A stretch of DNA of 64,000 bases from Maricaulaceae bacterium EIL42A08 (GCA_024178355.1 JAMZNZ010000002.1:911501-975500), one strand, 5' to 3'. Positions 8,664 through 17,475 are shown, counted from the stretch's first letter. Notes: generated from the letters alone by a model not told the origin. Program-made: numbers and translations.

Positions 8664-9464
8664 TTAGTCTTCGCCCTCAGCCTCATCCTTCGGCTCCACC
8701 AGCTTCACCGCCAGGATGGAGAGGCCATAAAGGCCGAACATGGCTCCACCCAGGAAGAGCTGGCTGATGGGATCGGGCGGCGTGACGAAGGCGGCAAAGG
8801 TGGCGATGCCGATCAGGGCGAATTTCCAGAAGCGGATAAGTTGTCCGCTGGTGATGATGCCCACCTTGCCCAGCAGGGACAGCAGCACCGGCAGCTGAAA
8901 GCTGATCCCGAAGGCGAGCGCCAGCGTGGTCACAAGGTTCAGATATTCAGACACCCGGGTGAGCAGCTGGATCTGGGGCCCCTCACCGCCCACCTGCTCC
9001 TGGCTGAGCGCGAAATTCATCACGAAGGGCAAGATCACGTAGTAGACGAAGGCAAGTCCGGCCGCGAACAGCACCGGTGCCGCCACCAGGAAGGGCGTGA
9101 AGGCCAAGCGTTCATTCTTGTAGAGCCCTGGGCTGACGAAGGCCCAGACCTGGTAAGCCAGAACCGGGAAGGCCAGCACGATCGCGCCAAACAGGGCAAG
9201 CTTGAGCTTTACAAAGAAGAATTCCAGCGGCGCGGTGAAGATCAGCTGCAGGTCCAGCTCACTGCCGCGAACGCTGCGCGCCGCCTCTTCAAACGGCACC
9301 AGCAGGACATTGTAGATCCACTCTGCGTAGACAAAGCAGACCACGAACATCACCGCGACCGCCAGCAGCGACCAGATGAGGCGCGTGCGCAACTCTTCCA
9401 GATGGCTCATCAACGGCGCGCGCGAGGCTTCAACCTCGTCGATATCCTCGTCGATCCCGGCCAT
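8664..9464 (-). CDS. tatC: TatC, twin-arginine translocase subunit
   Basis: 266 residues with six membrane helices. The N-terminal PLMSHLEELRTRLIWS is the signature cytoplasmic segment that binds the twin-arginine signal; later FVSPGLYKNER and FVTPPDPISQ match conserved TatC loops. TatC with TatA and TatB exports folded proteins across the inner membrane. It is the last gene of tatA-tatB-tatC, three bases after tatB. Confidence 0.97.
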   Translation of the reverse strand: MAGIDEDIDEVEASRAPLMSHLEELRTRLIWSLLAVAVMFVVCFVYAEWIYNVLLVPFEEAARSVRGSELDLQLIFTAPLEFFFVKLKLALFGAIVLAFPVLAYQVWAFVSPGLYKNERLAFTPFLVAAPVLFAAGLAFVYYVILPFVMNFALSQEQVGGEGPQIQLLTRVSEYLNLVTTLALAFGISFQLPVLLSLLGKVGIITSGQLIRFWKFALIGIATFAAFVTPPDPISQLFLGGAMFGLYGLSILAVKLVEPKDEAEGED

Positions 9465-9467
9465 GGC

Positions 9468-9881
9468 TTATCCCGACTTGCGCTCATCTTGACGGGTATC
9501 GTCGACCGTTTCGACTTTTGGTTCAGCGGTCTTTAGCTGACCAGCCTGAAGCTTCGGCTTCGTCTTTGCGGCAACGCGAGGATGGGGTTTGTCATCGGCG
9601 GTCTCGCGCAGGGCCTCCATCTCGGCGGCCTGAAACTCGCGCTTCACTTCGTTCAGCGGGTTGGCCTGCTTCAAGGCTTCGACTTCCTTGCGCAATTCAT
9701 CAAGCTCGGCCTCCCGGCCAAGCTCGTCAAAGCTGCGTTGGAAATCGCGGGCCATGCCGCGGATTTTGCCGACAAACTGGCCGACCCGGCGCACCATAAG
9801 CGGCAGGTCCTTGGGTCCGACCACTACCAGCGCCAGAACCATCAAAACCAGTAATTCGGGCAGGCCGATGCCCGGGTTCAT
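9468..9881 (-). CDS. tatB: TatB, twin-arginine translocase subunit
   Basis: 137 residues. One N-terminal membrane helix (GLPELLVLMVLALVVVGPKD) with the conserved Glu and Gly-Pro hinge is followed by an amphipathic helix and a long charged tail. TatB forms the signal-receptor complex with TatC. It lies six bases after tatA and three before tatC. Confidence 0.95.
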   Translation of the reverse strand: MNPGIGLPELLVLMVLALVVVGPKDLPLMVRRVGQFVGKIRGMARDFQRSFDELGREAELDELRKEVEALKQANPLNEVKREFQAAEMEALRETADDKPHPRVAAKTKPKLQAGQLKTAEPKVETVDDTRQDERKSG

Positions 9882-9887
9882 GACAGC

Positions 9888-10133
9888 CTAGCTCCCGGCG
9901 CGTTCGTCTTCGCGGCGCGTCTCAGCCTTGGCCTCACCGTCAGAGCCCAGCGCCTCGGTGCGGTCCTCGGCCTTGGTCTCGCCGTCGGCTGCCTCGTCGT
10001 CTTTGAGACCCTTGCGGAACGCCGTTACGCCTTTGGCCATGTCACCCATAAGCGCAGAGATACGCCCCCGACCGCCAAACAGCACCAGCACCAGAACACC
10101 GATAATTACAAAATAAGTCCAGTTCGGACCCAT
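9888..10133 (-). CDS. tatA: TatA, twin-arginine translocase pore subunit
   Basis: 81 residues: a short N-terminal membrane helix ([17 protein letters not shown]) with the FGG hinge, an amphipathic helix ([19 protein letters not shown]) and an acidic, Ala/Glu-rich tail. TatA oligomers form the variable pore of the Tat system. First gene of the tat operon. The usual Glu in the early membrane segment is not obvious. Confidence 0.93.
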   Translation of the reverse strand: MGPNWTYFVIIGVLVLVLFGGRGRISALMGDMAKGVTAFRKGLKDDEAADGETKAEDRTEALGSDGEAKAETRREDERAGS

Positions 10134-10256
10134 GAGCCTACACTCCAGTTGGCCGCGCGCCTCGCGGCGCGGCGTGTCAGGTCAGATGTAAGCGATTATG
10201 GCCTTTGGGTCCAATGGGGGGCGCATTTATTGGGTGGGTGAGTTTCAAAATTCACT

Positions 10257-10351
10257 GTCATGGCCCGGCTTGTCCGGGCCACCCATGCCGGTTGGCTGGA
10301 ACAATGCACGAGCGTCACAGGATGGGTCCCCCGGATAAACCGGGGGATGAC
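10257..10351. repeat. Palindromic intergenic repeat, family B, copy 1
   Basis: A 95-bp element made of two perfect hairpins: GGCCCGGCTTGTCCGGGCC at the left and CCCCCGGATAAACCGGGGG at the right, bounded by GTCATGG and GGATGAC. Similar copies are at 17560-17654 (same orientation) and 24053-24146 (inverted). It occupies the gap between scpB and tatA; the remaining bases of the gap hold the tat promoter region, where I see no clear -35/-10 pair. Confidence 0.85.
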
Positions 10352-10395
10352 GGTGTGGTGATTGGCTCAAAGGGGCCTTTAAAGGACGAAGACCC

Positions 10396-11169
10396 TCAGT
10401 CCTCCCCCTCGCCTTCGGGGTCTTCGCCTTCAAGGAAGTCGACATGGAACTGAGCGGCTTCTTCTTCGCTGAAGAGGTCTTCTTCCTCGCCGGGAATACG
10501 CCCCGGAGCGGGGATGGAGAAGTCCGGCGGCAGGCGGTTGGACAACAGGCCTGCGGCTTTCAGGTCCGAAACGCCCGGCAGATCGGACACCCCGGCCAAA
10601 CCGAAATAATCAAGGAAGGCGTCGGTGGTGCCATAGGTCACCGGACGCCCCGGCGAGCGACGCCGACCGCGCATGCGGATCCATTTCAGCTCGAGCAGCT
10701 GATCGAGCGTACCCTTCGACACCGCTACGCCGCGGATTTCCTCAATCTCGGCGCGGGTGACCGGCTGGTGATAGGCGATGATGGCCATGGTCTCCAGCGC
10801 GGCCTGGGACAGCTTGCGCGGCTCCTCGCGCTCCACTCTGAGCAGAAAGGACAGGTCTTCGGCCGTCTGGAAGCGCCAGCGCCCTCCCACCTCAACCAGG
10901 TTCACCCCGGCATCGGCATACTTCGCCTGCAGCGCGTTCAGGATCGCGCGCACATCACAATCGTCGGGAAGTCGCACGCGCAGGGTTTCAATATCCAGCG
11001 GCTCGCTCGCGGCGAACAACAACGCTTCGGCCATGCGCTGAAGTTCAGCGTCGTTGTCGACCGTCACGCGCACGCCCGGTGGGCCGGCATCCCCGGCGGG
11101 GGCCTCTTCAGCCTGGGCTCTCAGCGCGGCAATGGCCTCGCCAATGGGGTCGCGATCGTCATCGCTCAT
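10396..11169 (-). CDS. scpB: ScpB, condensin-like segregation protein
   Basis: 257 residues. Two winged-helix domains are visible (ELQRMAEALLFAASEPLDIE and LSQAALETMAIIAYHQPVT), the standard ScpB plan, with an acidic C-terminal tail rich in Glu and Asp. ScpB dimers bind ScpA and bridge the SMC heads for chromosome segregation. Its start overlaps scpA by four bases. Confidence 0.96.
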   Translation of the reverse strand: MSDDDRDPIGEAIAALRAQAEEAPAGDAGPPGVRVTVDNDAELQRMAEALLFAASEPLDIETLRVRLPDDCDVRAILNALQAKYADAGVNLVEVGGRWRFQTAEDLSFLLRVEREEPRKLSQAALETMAIIAYHQPVTRAEIEEIRGVAVSKGTLDQLLELKWIRMRGRRRSPGRPVTYGTTDAFLDYFGLAGVSDLPGVSDLKAAGLLSNRLPPDFSIPAPGRIPGEEEDLFSEEEAAQFHVDFLEGEDPEGEGED

Positions 11170-11990
11170 GATCGCTCCTCGTCCACAGTTTCATGACTGG
11201 CACGCATCCAGATCGGCTCATAGGTTCCGTCCTGGCGGATATTGGTGTCGCCTTCCTTGGTGATCTCCAGCGCGGCCAGAAGCGAGCTTGCTGTCACGCT
11301 GGCCCGGCTGGGGGCATCGCGGCCCAGCTCGTGATCATCGGGTAGCAGGGTATCAAAGCGCTCCCACCCGGTCAGGCGCGCGGCGATTGACGACAGGCGC
11401 TTTCGCGCCTGCTCCAGCCCGTACACCTTTGGTGTGGCGGGCTTGTAGGTGGCAAAAGCCTTGCGCTCACGCCGTGAGGCATAGGCCTTGAGCAGATCAT
11501 AGAGCTCCGCCTCATAGGCCGGGGTCTTGACCGAGCGCACACCCTCTGGCGCACCGCGGGCAAAGACGTCCCGCTCCAAAAGCGCGCGATTATAAAGCGC
11601 GTCGCCCGCCGCCCGCATGGCATCGAGACGGCGCAGTCGAAAGGCGAGCGCAGCGGCCATGACTTCAGGCTCCGGCTCATCATCGTCCGGGCGTGGCTTG
11701 GGGAGCAGAAGACGGGATTTGAGATAGGTCAGCCAGGCGGCCATCACCAGATATTCAGCGGCGATATCAAGGCGCTTGCGCCGCGCTTCGTTGACGAAGA
11801 CGAGATACTGCTCGGCCAGCTCCAACATGGAGATTTCGGCCAGATCCACCTTGTTCTTGCGCGCCAGAGCGAGCAGCAGCTGGAGCGGGCCTTCCCAGCC
11901 GCCAATGTCGAGCACCAGGGCTTCCGTCTCGCCCGCTCCTTCAGCGGCCTCGAACGGCTCTTCGCCCATGGAGTCGAACAGATCGCTCAA
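11166..11990 (-). CDS. scpA: ScpA, kleisin segregation protein
   Basis: 274 residues. N-terminal GWEGPLQLLLALARKNKVDL and the following LEL.EQYL region are the ScpA signature, and the C-terminal winged helix (ASVTASSLLAALEITKEGD) should bind the SMC head. It joins SMC and ScpB. It overlaps nagZ by four bases upstream and scpB by four downstream, so nagZ-scpA-scpB are probably one transcript. Confidence 0.96.
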   Translation of the reverse strand: MSDLFDSMGEEPFEAAEGAGETEALVLDIGGWEGPLQLLLALARKNKVDLAEISMLELAEQYLVFVNEARRKRLDIAAEYLVMAAWLTYLKSRLLLPKPRPDDDEPEPEVMAAALAFRLRRLDAMRAAGDALYNRALLERDVFARGAPEGVRSVKTPAYEAELYDLLKAYASRRERKAFATYKPATPKVYGLEQARKRLSSIAARLTGWERFDTLLPDDHELGRDAPSRASVTASSLLAALEITKEGDTNIRQDGTYEPIWMRASHETVDEERS

Positions 11991-13015
11991 GACACAGGCT
12001 CCAGTCCGGCCTCGGCAAACAGTGCGTCGAGCCTGGCCACCCCATCGACAGGATCAAAGCTTGACGGCGACTTGCGTGCAGCCAGCGCCGCGTCGCCGCG
12101 CGCTTGCGCCGGGCCATCCATGCGTACCGCGGCGTGGGCAACGGCGACCATCTCATCCATCTTGCCATTACAGTGGAGCAGCATGTCACAACCGGCTGCC
12201 AGCGCGCGCTCACCGCGCTGTTGCAACGCGCCGGACAGCGCCTCCATCGACAAATCATCGCTCATCAACAGACCATCAAAGCCCATATGCTGGCGGATGA
12301 TGCGGGTGATGACTTCGCTGGAATGCGTGGCGCAGTCGTCTGGATCAATCGCGGCGTAAATGACGTGGGCTGTCATCGCCATCAGCGCGCCCTCAATGCC
12401 CACAAAGGCGGCAAAATCACTCTCGGCCAGCGTCTCTTCATCAGTATCGACAACCGGAAGCTCCAGATGGCTATCTACGCCCGCCCGGCCGTGCCCTGGG
12501 ATATGCTTGATCACCCCCAGAACGCCCTGGTCCAGCAAGCCATCCAGCGCCGCCTGCCCCAGCACGCGCACCGGCTCTGGCGTTTTATGAAAGGCGCGGT
12601 CGCCGATCACGTCGTGGGCACCGGGCACACGAATATCCATGCAGGGCGCGCAGTCTGCATCCACCCCGGTGGCAATCAGCTCAGCGCCGAGGAGTTGATG
12701 GTTCAGCTTCACCGCCTCAATCGCCAGCTCCGGCTCGCGATCATAAAGCTTGCCGAAGAGCTCTGCCGGTGGGGCCTTGCGCCAGGTGGGCGGCTTGAAG
12801 CGCTGCACGCGCCCGCCTTCCTGGTCGATGAAGACCGGCACGTCCCGGCCCACACAGTCACGCAGCGCATCGGTGAGCGCGCGCACCTGTTTGGGGCGAT
12901 CGATATTGCGCGCAAACAGGATGAAGCCCCACGGGTCAGCGTCGCGGAAGAAGGCCTTCTCGTCCGGCGATAGCGTCTCGCCTTCAAGCCCGTAAATGGC
13001 AGAGGTCACACTCAC
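11987..13015 (-). CDS. nagZ: Beta-N-acetylhexosaminidase NagZ (GH3)
   Basis: 342 residues from a GTG at 13015 that overlaps the SPOR gene's stop as GTGA; no ATG fits nearby, and the frame stays open upstream inside the SPOR gene. The motif KHIPGHGRAGVDSH carries the catalytic His/Asp loop, MSDDLSMEAL the nucleophile Asp, and FIDQEGGRVQRF the substrate site. NagZ cuts GlcNAc from recycled muropeptides in the cytoplasm and can influence beta-lactamase induction. Confidence 0.94.
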   Translation of the reverse strand: MSVTSAIYGLEGETLSPDEKAFFRDADPWGFILFARNIDRPKQVRALTDALRDCVGRDVPVFIDQEGGRVQRFKPPTWRKAPPAELFGKLYDREPELAIEAVKLNHQLLGAELIATGVDADCAPCMDIRVPGAHDVIGDRAFHKTPEPVRVLGQAALDGLLDQGVLGVIKHIPGHGRAGVDSHLELPVVDTDEETLAESDFAAFVGIEGALMAMTAHVIYAAIDPDDCATHSSEVITRIIRQHMGFDGLLMSDDLSMEALSGALQQRGERALAAGCDMLLHCNGKMDEMVAVAHAAVRMDGPAQARGDAALAARKSPSSFDPVDGVARLDALFAEAGLEPVS

Positions 13016-13809
13016 CGCGTTGCCACCAGACAGGCCTGGCCGCGATTGGACAGCTGATCGCAATAAGCTGCTGCGTCCGCGCGGGTTTCAAAGGCCGCAA
13101 TACGCAGGCGATGGAAGACGCCCCGCTCGCCCAGATCGGCTCGCTGGATGTCCGGGCCACGGCCTCGGGCCAGTTCCGGGTAGCGCGAGACAAAGTTGAT
13201 CCACCCGGCTTCAGCATCCTCAGCTGAGCGATAAGCGGCGATCTGCGCCACGAAACGCCCGTCCCGGCTGGAGGCAATGATATCATCAAGGCTAGGTTCG
13301 GTCGGCGTGGTGGTTGGTGCCGGTGTTGGATCTGGCTGCTGAGTTGCAGGCGGCTCGATCGGCGCAGGCTCATCCAACGCGTCGGCATCGGCCGTCTCGA
13401 TCTGAACTGCGGGCATGTCACGCTGGGGCGGGTCGACCGGCTCTTCAGCCACGTCGCGCGCGGGCGCTGGCGGTTCGTCAGTGGCGGATCCGGTTTCAGA
13501 GGCGTCGTCAGCGCCGCCCTCGCGAAGGCTGGTGACGCTCAGGTCCTGATCTGGCGCCTCATAGCCACCGGGATCTTCAGGGGCCACGCGATAGGGTTCG
13601 GCGTCAGGGGCGATGATCGGGCTGTCGCCGCGCTCTCGCACGCCCAGCTGGAAGGTGTTGTAAACCACCGCCACAAACAGCACGAAAACCACCGCAGAGG
13701 CGGCCAGGAACAGCCAGCCACGGCGGTCCTGCTCCACATCACGGGCATCAAAGGTCTCGTATTCGTCAGGCGGCGGGGCGTAGGTCCCACCGGTGTCTTG
13801 ATCGCTCAT
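13012..13809 (-). CDS. SPOR-domain membrane protein
   Basis: 265 residues. A short cytoplasmic region, a membrane helix (WLFLAASAVVFVLFVAVVY), a long Pro/Asp/Glu-rich linker of about 120 residues and a C-terminal SPOR domain (GRFVAQIAAYRSAEDAEAGW to the end). SPOR domains bind glycan strands stripped of peptides at the division site. Start ATG at 13809 is chosen over a TTG two codons upstream. It lies in the standard place upstream of nagZ. Confidence 0.9.
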   Translation of the reverse strand: MSDQDTGGTYAPPPDEYETFDARDVEQDRRGWLFLAASAVVFVLFVAVVYNTFQLGVRERGDSPIIAPDAEPYRVAPEDPGGYEAPDQDLSVTSLREGGADDASETGSATDEPPAPARDVAEEPVDPPQRDMPAVQIETADADALDEPAPIEPPATQQPDPTPAPTTTPTEPSLDDIIASSRDGRFVAQIAAYRSAEDAEAGWINFVSRYPELARGRGPDIQRADLGERGVFHRLRIAAFETRADAAAYCDQLSNRGQACLVATR

Positions 13810-13920
13810 GTTCAAACCCGTTCGGGGGCGATTCGCCTATGAAGTCTTACCGACAGCATAACAAGGGCTGCGCCATTGCGCGCCCCCGCTCACCATAAGC
13901 TTTCCACAGGAATTGTGCGC

Positions 13921-15096
13921 CTAGCGCCAGCCATCCACCGAGAACAGCTTGCGATGCTCTTCAACCGCGTAGCGATCGGTCATGCCAGCGATGTAATCGC
14001 ATACGATGCGGGCCGTGCCCTCCATGCGCGGACCTTCGCAGGCTTTGTAGAGGTCGGTCGGCAATAGCATCGGGTCATCCAGGAAGGCCGCAAACAGCTC
14101 TCGAACAACCATTTTGCCCTTCTCCTTCATGCGCTTGACCTTGTAGTGCAGATACATGTTCGCATAGAGGAAGCGGCGCACCGCCGAGAGCATCTCCATC
14201 ATGTCGTCAGAGAAGGCGACCACCGGCATATCGAGCGCCCGCACCTCTTCAGGGCTCTGCGCCCCGCTCTCTTTTAAACGCCGACGGCTTTCTTCCAGCA
14301 CATCGCCCACCATCAGGCCGATCATCTCGCGCACGGCTTCGTGGATCAGGATATCCTGCGAAATGTCGGGATGGCGCTCGCGGCAGCGGCGGAACACATC
14401 GCCCACCAGCGGCAGGTCCAGCAGCTGATCGATCGACAGGATGCCAGAGCGCAGTCCGTCATCAATGTCGTGATTATTGTATGCGATATCGTCCGACAGG
14501 GCCGCGATCTGGGCTTCCACACTAGCGTGGGTATGAAGCTCCAGATCCCGCCAGGCCGGATAGGCGGTAAAGCCCCAGGGCAGGACAGCCGGATCGTCGT
14601 CCAGCTTCATCAGCGGGCCGTTATGCTTCACCACGCCTTCCAGCGTTTCCCAGGCGAGATTGAGGCCTTCAAACTCCGGGTAGCGGGTTTCGATCTTGGT
14701 GATCACGCGCAGGGTCTGGGCGTTGTGGTCAAAACCGCCATAGTTCGCCATGGCGTCCTGAAGCGCGTCTTCGCCAGAATGACCAAAGGGCGGATGGCCC
14801 AGATCGTGCGCCAGAGCGGCAGCTTCAGCCAGGTCCTCATCCACCAGCAGCGCGCGCGCCAGCGTGCGGGCAATCTGAGCTACCTCCAGTGAGTGGGTCA
14901 GGCGCGTGCGATAGGCATCGCCTTCGTGGGCGACAAAAACCTGGGTCTTTTCCTTCAAGCGACGAAAGGCACTGGAGTGGATAATCCGGTCGCGATCTCG
15001 CTGAAAAGCGGAGCGCATGGCGCTTTCTGGCTGCGCATACTGGCGCCCGCGGCTCCTGGCTGGATCACACGCATAGGCGGCGCGAACATAGGACAT
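13921..15096 (-). CDS. dgt: Deoxyguanosinetriphosphate triphosphohydrolase-like protein
   Basis: 391 residues with the HD metal site: RLTHSLEVAQIART, then ALAHDLGHPPFGHSGE, and a later DDIAYNNHDIDDG. The enzyme removes triphosphate from deoxynucleotides. It points away from erpA, with about 100 bp between that must hold both promoters. In related genomes I expect argS directly downstream; here the SPOR gene follows after about 110 bp. Confidence 0.93.
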   Translation of the reverse strand: MSYVRAAYACDPARSRGRQYAQPESAMRSAFQRDRDRIIHSSAFRRLKEKTQVFVAHEGDAYRTRLTHSLEVAQIARTLARALLVDEDLAEAAALAHDLGHPPFGHSGEDALQDAMANYGGFDHNAQTLRVITKIETRYPEFEGLNLAWETLEGVVKHNGPLMKLDDDPAVLPWGFTAYPAWRDLELHTHASVEAQIAALSDDIAYNNHDIDDGLRSGILSIDQLLDLPLVGDVFRRCRERHPDISQDILIHEAVREMIGLMVGDVLEESRRRLKESGAQSPEEVRALDMPVVAFSDDMMEMLSAVRRFLYANMYLHYKVKRMKEKGKMVVRELFAAFLDDPMLLPTDLYKACEGPRMEGTARIVCDYIAGMTDRYAVEEHRKLFSVDGWR

Positions 15097-15197
15097 GGCG
15101 CTGGGCCCTTCTTTTTATGCGGCATCAAGGGGTTTATTAGACCGACTCGCACGTCCATATACTGGTGCATGATGCAAAGTAAGTCTGAGCTGCCTTT

Positions 15198-15530
15198 ATG
15201 ACCAACGCGAACATTGCCCTGTCGGAATCGGCTGCAAAGCAGATTAACCAGATCACGTCGAAAGAAGTCGACGCCAAATTCCTGCGCATCAGCGTGGAAG
15301 GCGGCGGCTGTTCGGGCTTCTCCTACAAGTTCGACCTGACCCCGGACGCTGCCGACGATGACCTGCGCATTGAGAAGGACGGTGCCACCGTGCTGATCGA
15401 CCCCATGAGCGCAGAGTTCATGTCCGACAGCGTGATCGACTATGTCGACCAGCTGATCGGGGCCAGCTTCCAGATCAAAAACCCCAACGCCACCGCCGCC
15501 TGCGGCTGCGGGACGAGTTTTTCCATTTAA
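15198..15530 (+). CDS. erpA: ErpA, iron-sulfur cluster insertion protein
   Basis: 110 residues of the A-type carrier (HesB/IscA) family. The three cluster-binding cysteines are in GGGCSGFSY and CGCGTSF near the C terminus. ErpA delivers Fe-S clusters to apoproteins. The dgt gene lies divergently upstream, the usual alphaproteobacterial arrangement. Confidence 0.94.
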   Translation: MTNANIALSESAAKQINQITSKEVDAKFLRISVEGGGCSGFSYKFDLTPDAADDDLRIEKDGATVLIDPMSAEFMSDSVIDYVDQLIGASFQIKNPNATAACGCGTSFSI

Positions 15531-15541
15531 GGCCTGCGCCC

Positions 15542-16213
15542 ATGACCGTCACCAAAGCGCTGAAATCGCGCATTTCCACGCGCGCTTTCCTCGACACGCC
15601 GGTTTCTAAGGACGAGATCGCTGAAATCCTCGACGCCGCGAAATTTGCAGCTTCGGGCGGCAATCTGCAGCCTTGGAAGGTGATCGCGGTGGCGGGCGAT
15701 GCGCGCCAGCGGGTCATCGATGCGGTCAGTGAGAAGCTGTCCAAAGACCCGTTCGGCAACGAAGCCGAGTTCCCCGTCTATCCGGAAAAGCTTTGGGAGC
15801 CCTATCGCTCGCGCCGCTATGAGGTGGGCGAGGACATGTATGCCCTGATGGGTGTGCCACGCGAGGACAAGGGCGCGCGGTTAAACTGGCTGATGCAGAA
15901 TTATCAGTTCTTTGGCGCGCCAGTGGGCCTGTTCTTTGCCATAGATGAGCGCATGAACAAGAACCAGTGGGCGCATCTGGGCATGTTCATGATGTGCGTG
16001 GCGCTGGCGGCTGAAGAAAAGGGCCTGGCCACCTGTATGCAGGAAGCCTGGACCCCGCACGCAAAGACCGTTGGCGACGCACTGAAGCTGGAAGGCCCCT
16101 ACATCGTCTATTGCGGCATGGCGCTCGGCCACGCGGACAAGACCGCCAAGGTAAACCAGCTGCGCACCAAGCGCGCACCCCTAGACGAATTTGCGGCGTT
16201 TGACGGGTTTTAG
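15542..16213 (+). CDS. Nitroreductase-family flavoprotein
   Basis: 223 residues. The N-terminal KSRISTRAFLDTPVSKDEI is the FMN-binding start of the nitroreductase fold, followed by ASGGNLQPWKV and, near the end, YIVYCGMALGHADKTAKVN, which fits the NfnB/NfsB-like group. It likely reduces nitroaromatics or quinones with NAD(P)H; the true substrate is unknown. It starts 11 bases after erpA and may share its transcript. Confidence 0.88.
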   Translation: MTVTKALKSRISTRAFLDTPVSKDEIAEILDAAKFAASGGNLQPWKVIAVAGDARQRVIDAVSEKLSKDPFGNEAEFPVYPEKLWEPYRSRRYEVGEDMYALMGVPREDKGARLNWLMQNYQFFGAPVGLFFAIDERMNKNQWAHLGMFMMCVALAAEEKGLATCMQEAWTPHAKTVGDALKLEGPYIVYCGMALGHADKTAKVNQLRTKRAPLDEFAAFDGF

Positions 16214-16237
16214 GGGCGCTTTTTCAATACGTTCACC

Positions 16238-16309
16238 GTCATCCTGACGAAAGTCAGGGCCCAGTCGTGCGGCCAGTGCCGCTGGGTCCTGAATCAAGTT
16301 CAGGATGAC
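16238..16309. repeat. Palindromic intergenic repeat, family C
   Basis: A 72-bp element with ends GTCATCCTGA and TCAGGATGAC, and inner hairpins CCTGACGAAAGTCAGG and CCTGAATCAAGTTCAGG. It follows the nitroreductase gene and is next to a family A copy. One copy only in this window. Its ends resemble those of family B (GTCATCC / GGATGAC), so the families may be related. Confidence 0.75.
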
Positions 16310-16393
16310 GGCAGGATTTGATGGAAAAGCGAGTTCTCAACCAGTCTTCTGGTCGAGCCGGGAGGATAACGGCTTTTCTGCTTTATCCTGAGG

Positions 16394-16495
16394 GTCCTTC
16401 GAGACGCGCATTCGCGCACCTCAGGATGAGGGTTTCATAAAGCATCTACCTCCCTCATCCTGAGGAGCGAGCTCTTGGCGAGCGTCTCGAAGGAC
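16394..16495. repeat. Palindromic intergenic repeat, family A, copy 3
   Basis: Ends GTCCTTCGAGACGC and GCGTCTCGAAGGAC; inner pair CCTCAGGATGAGGG / CCCTCATCCTGAGGAG. It lies between two convergent genes, after the family C element and just before the intrinsic terminator at 16506-16542. The 368-bp gap holds these three elements and nothing else I can see. Confidence 0.85.
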
Positions 16496-16505
16496 GCACC
16501 ACCAA

Positions 16506-16542
16506 TCAAAAAATAACCCCGGATGCAGGGTACATCCGGGGT
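16506..16542 (-). terminator. Rho-independent terminator of the secreted protein gene at 16582
   Basis: Read leftward, a perfect 10-bp stem (ACCCCGGATG / CATCCGGGGT) with a 7-base loop is followed by a T-rich run (TTATTTTTTGATT). It lies about 40 bases after the stop of the leftward gene. Confidence 0.85.
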
Positions 16543-16581
16543 AAAGTGGGTGGTGGGTAAACCAGTGAAATTCGTGAACCG

Positions 16582-17475
16582 CTAGCGGTATCCGCCGACA
16601 CCGCCATTGAGCATGAGCGTCATGGAAGAGGTTTGCGAGCTGACGGTCTCGCGCCGCACCGTCTCGGTATAGGCTTCCTCGTAGCGGTAATAGACCAACT
16701 TCACGCCCGGCCCGTGCAGGCGAAGCAGCGAGCGTTCGTTACAGTTTCGGCGGGGTTCCTGAACCGCGCAGCTCAAGTGACCGCCTGGCGTGTGGCGCAG
16801 CGCCTCGCCCTTGCGGCACTGGATGGTTTCACCGCCGTCAAAGACGTCCTCGCCATCCTCGCGCCAGCCCAGCGTCGCGTGCAGCGCCGTGCCGGACATA
16901 CAGCGGAAGATCTCGCCATCAAAATCGGGGGCCACCTGTTCGCTCGGATCGGGGCGCGAGGCGGGGTGGGGTGTGCCGGTATCGTCCATGCACACCACGC
17001 GGACCACGCGCCAGCCCTCGACCCAGCGGGTGCGCTCTTCTTCATAAAGCTCGTAGCTGGACCCGGCGATGCGAAGCCCGGTCAAAGCCGTCGCACCCGG
17101 CGCAGAACCGCCACCGATATAGCCGCCGCCAGAATAGATATAGGTGTTGCCGGACGCCCGCCCCATCGCGTTCGCGCTGGCCATTGCATTGGCGCTTGCC
17201 GATGCGGTCGCGGACACGCTCACATTGACATTGCTGTTCAAATGCACGCCGCCAACGTTGATGTTAGGACCGCCAACATGGATGTTGGCTCCACCGATGT
17301 AGACGTTGGGCGCATGGATATTCGGCCCACCTGGGTGGGTGCAGCACGGATTGTGATTGGGCGGCGGCGGCGATACCGGGGTCGGCGCATGCTGACCCGC
17401 AGCAGCAGCAGCGCTGGCAATCATGGCACCAGCAACAGCAGCAATCGTGGCGGCGTACCGAGATGAAACGCGCAT
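16582..17475 (-). CDS. Secreted protein with Asn/Gly/Ala low-complexity region
   Basis: 297 residues. A signal peptide (ATIAAVAGAMIASAAAAAG) is followed by a proline-rich piece with CC, then a periodic stretch of alternating PNI/ANI, GG and HV/NV units (for example YIGGANIHVGGPNINVGG), then a VSVSATASASANAMASANAM stretch. The second half (about residues 130-290) is ordinary sequence with six cysteines. The periodic part looks like beta-solenoid or filament sequence, but I recognise no family. Could be a surface or adhesion component. It has its own terminator. Confidence 0.72.
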   Translation of the reverse strand: MRVSSRYAATIAAVAGAMIASAAAAAGQHAPTPVSPPPPNHNPCCTHPGGPNIHAPNVYIGGANIHVGGPNINVGGVHLNSNVNVSVSATASASANAMASANAMGRASGNTYIYSGGGYIGGGSAPGATALTGLRIAGSSYELYEEERTRWVEGWRVVRVVCMDDTGTPHPASRPDPSEQVAPDFDGEIFRCMSGTALHATLGWREDGEDVFDGGETIQCRKGEALRHTPGGHLSCAVQEPRRNCNERSLLRLHGPGVKLVYYRYEEAYTETVRRETVSSQTSSMTLMLNGGVGGYR

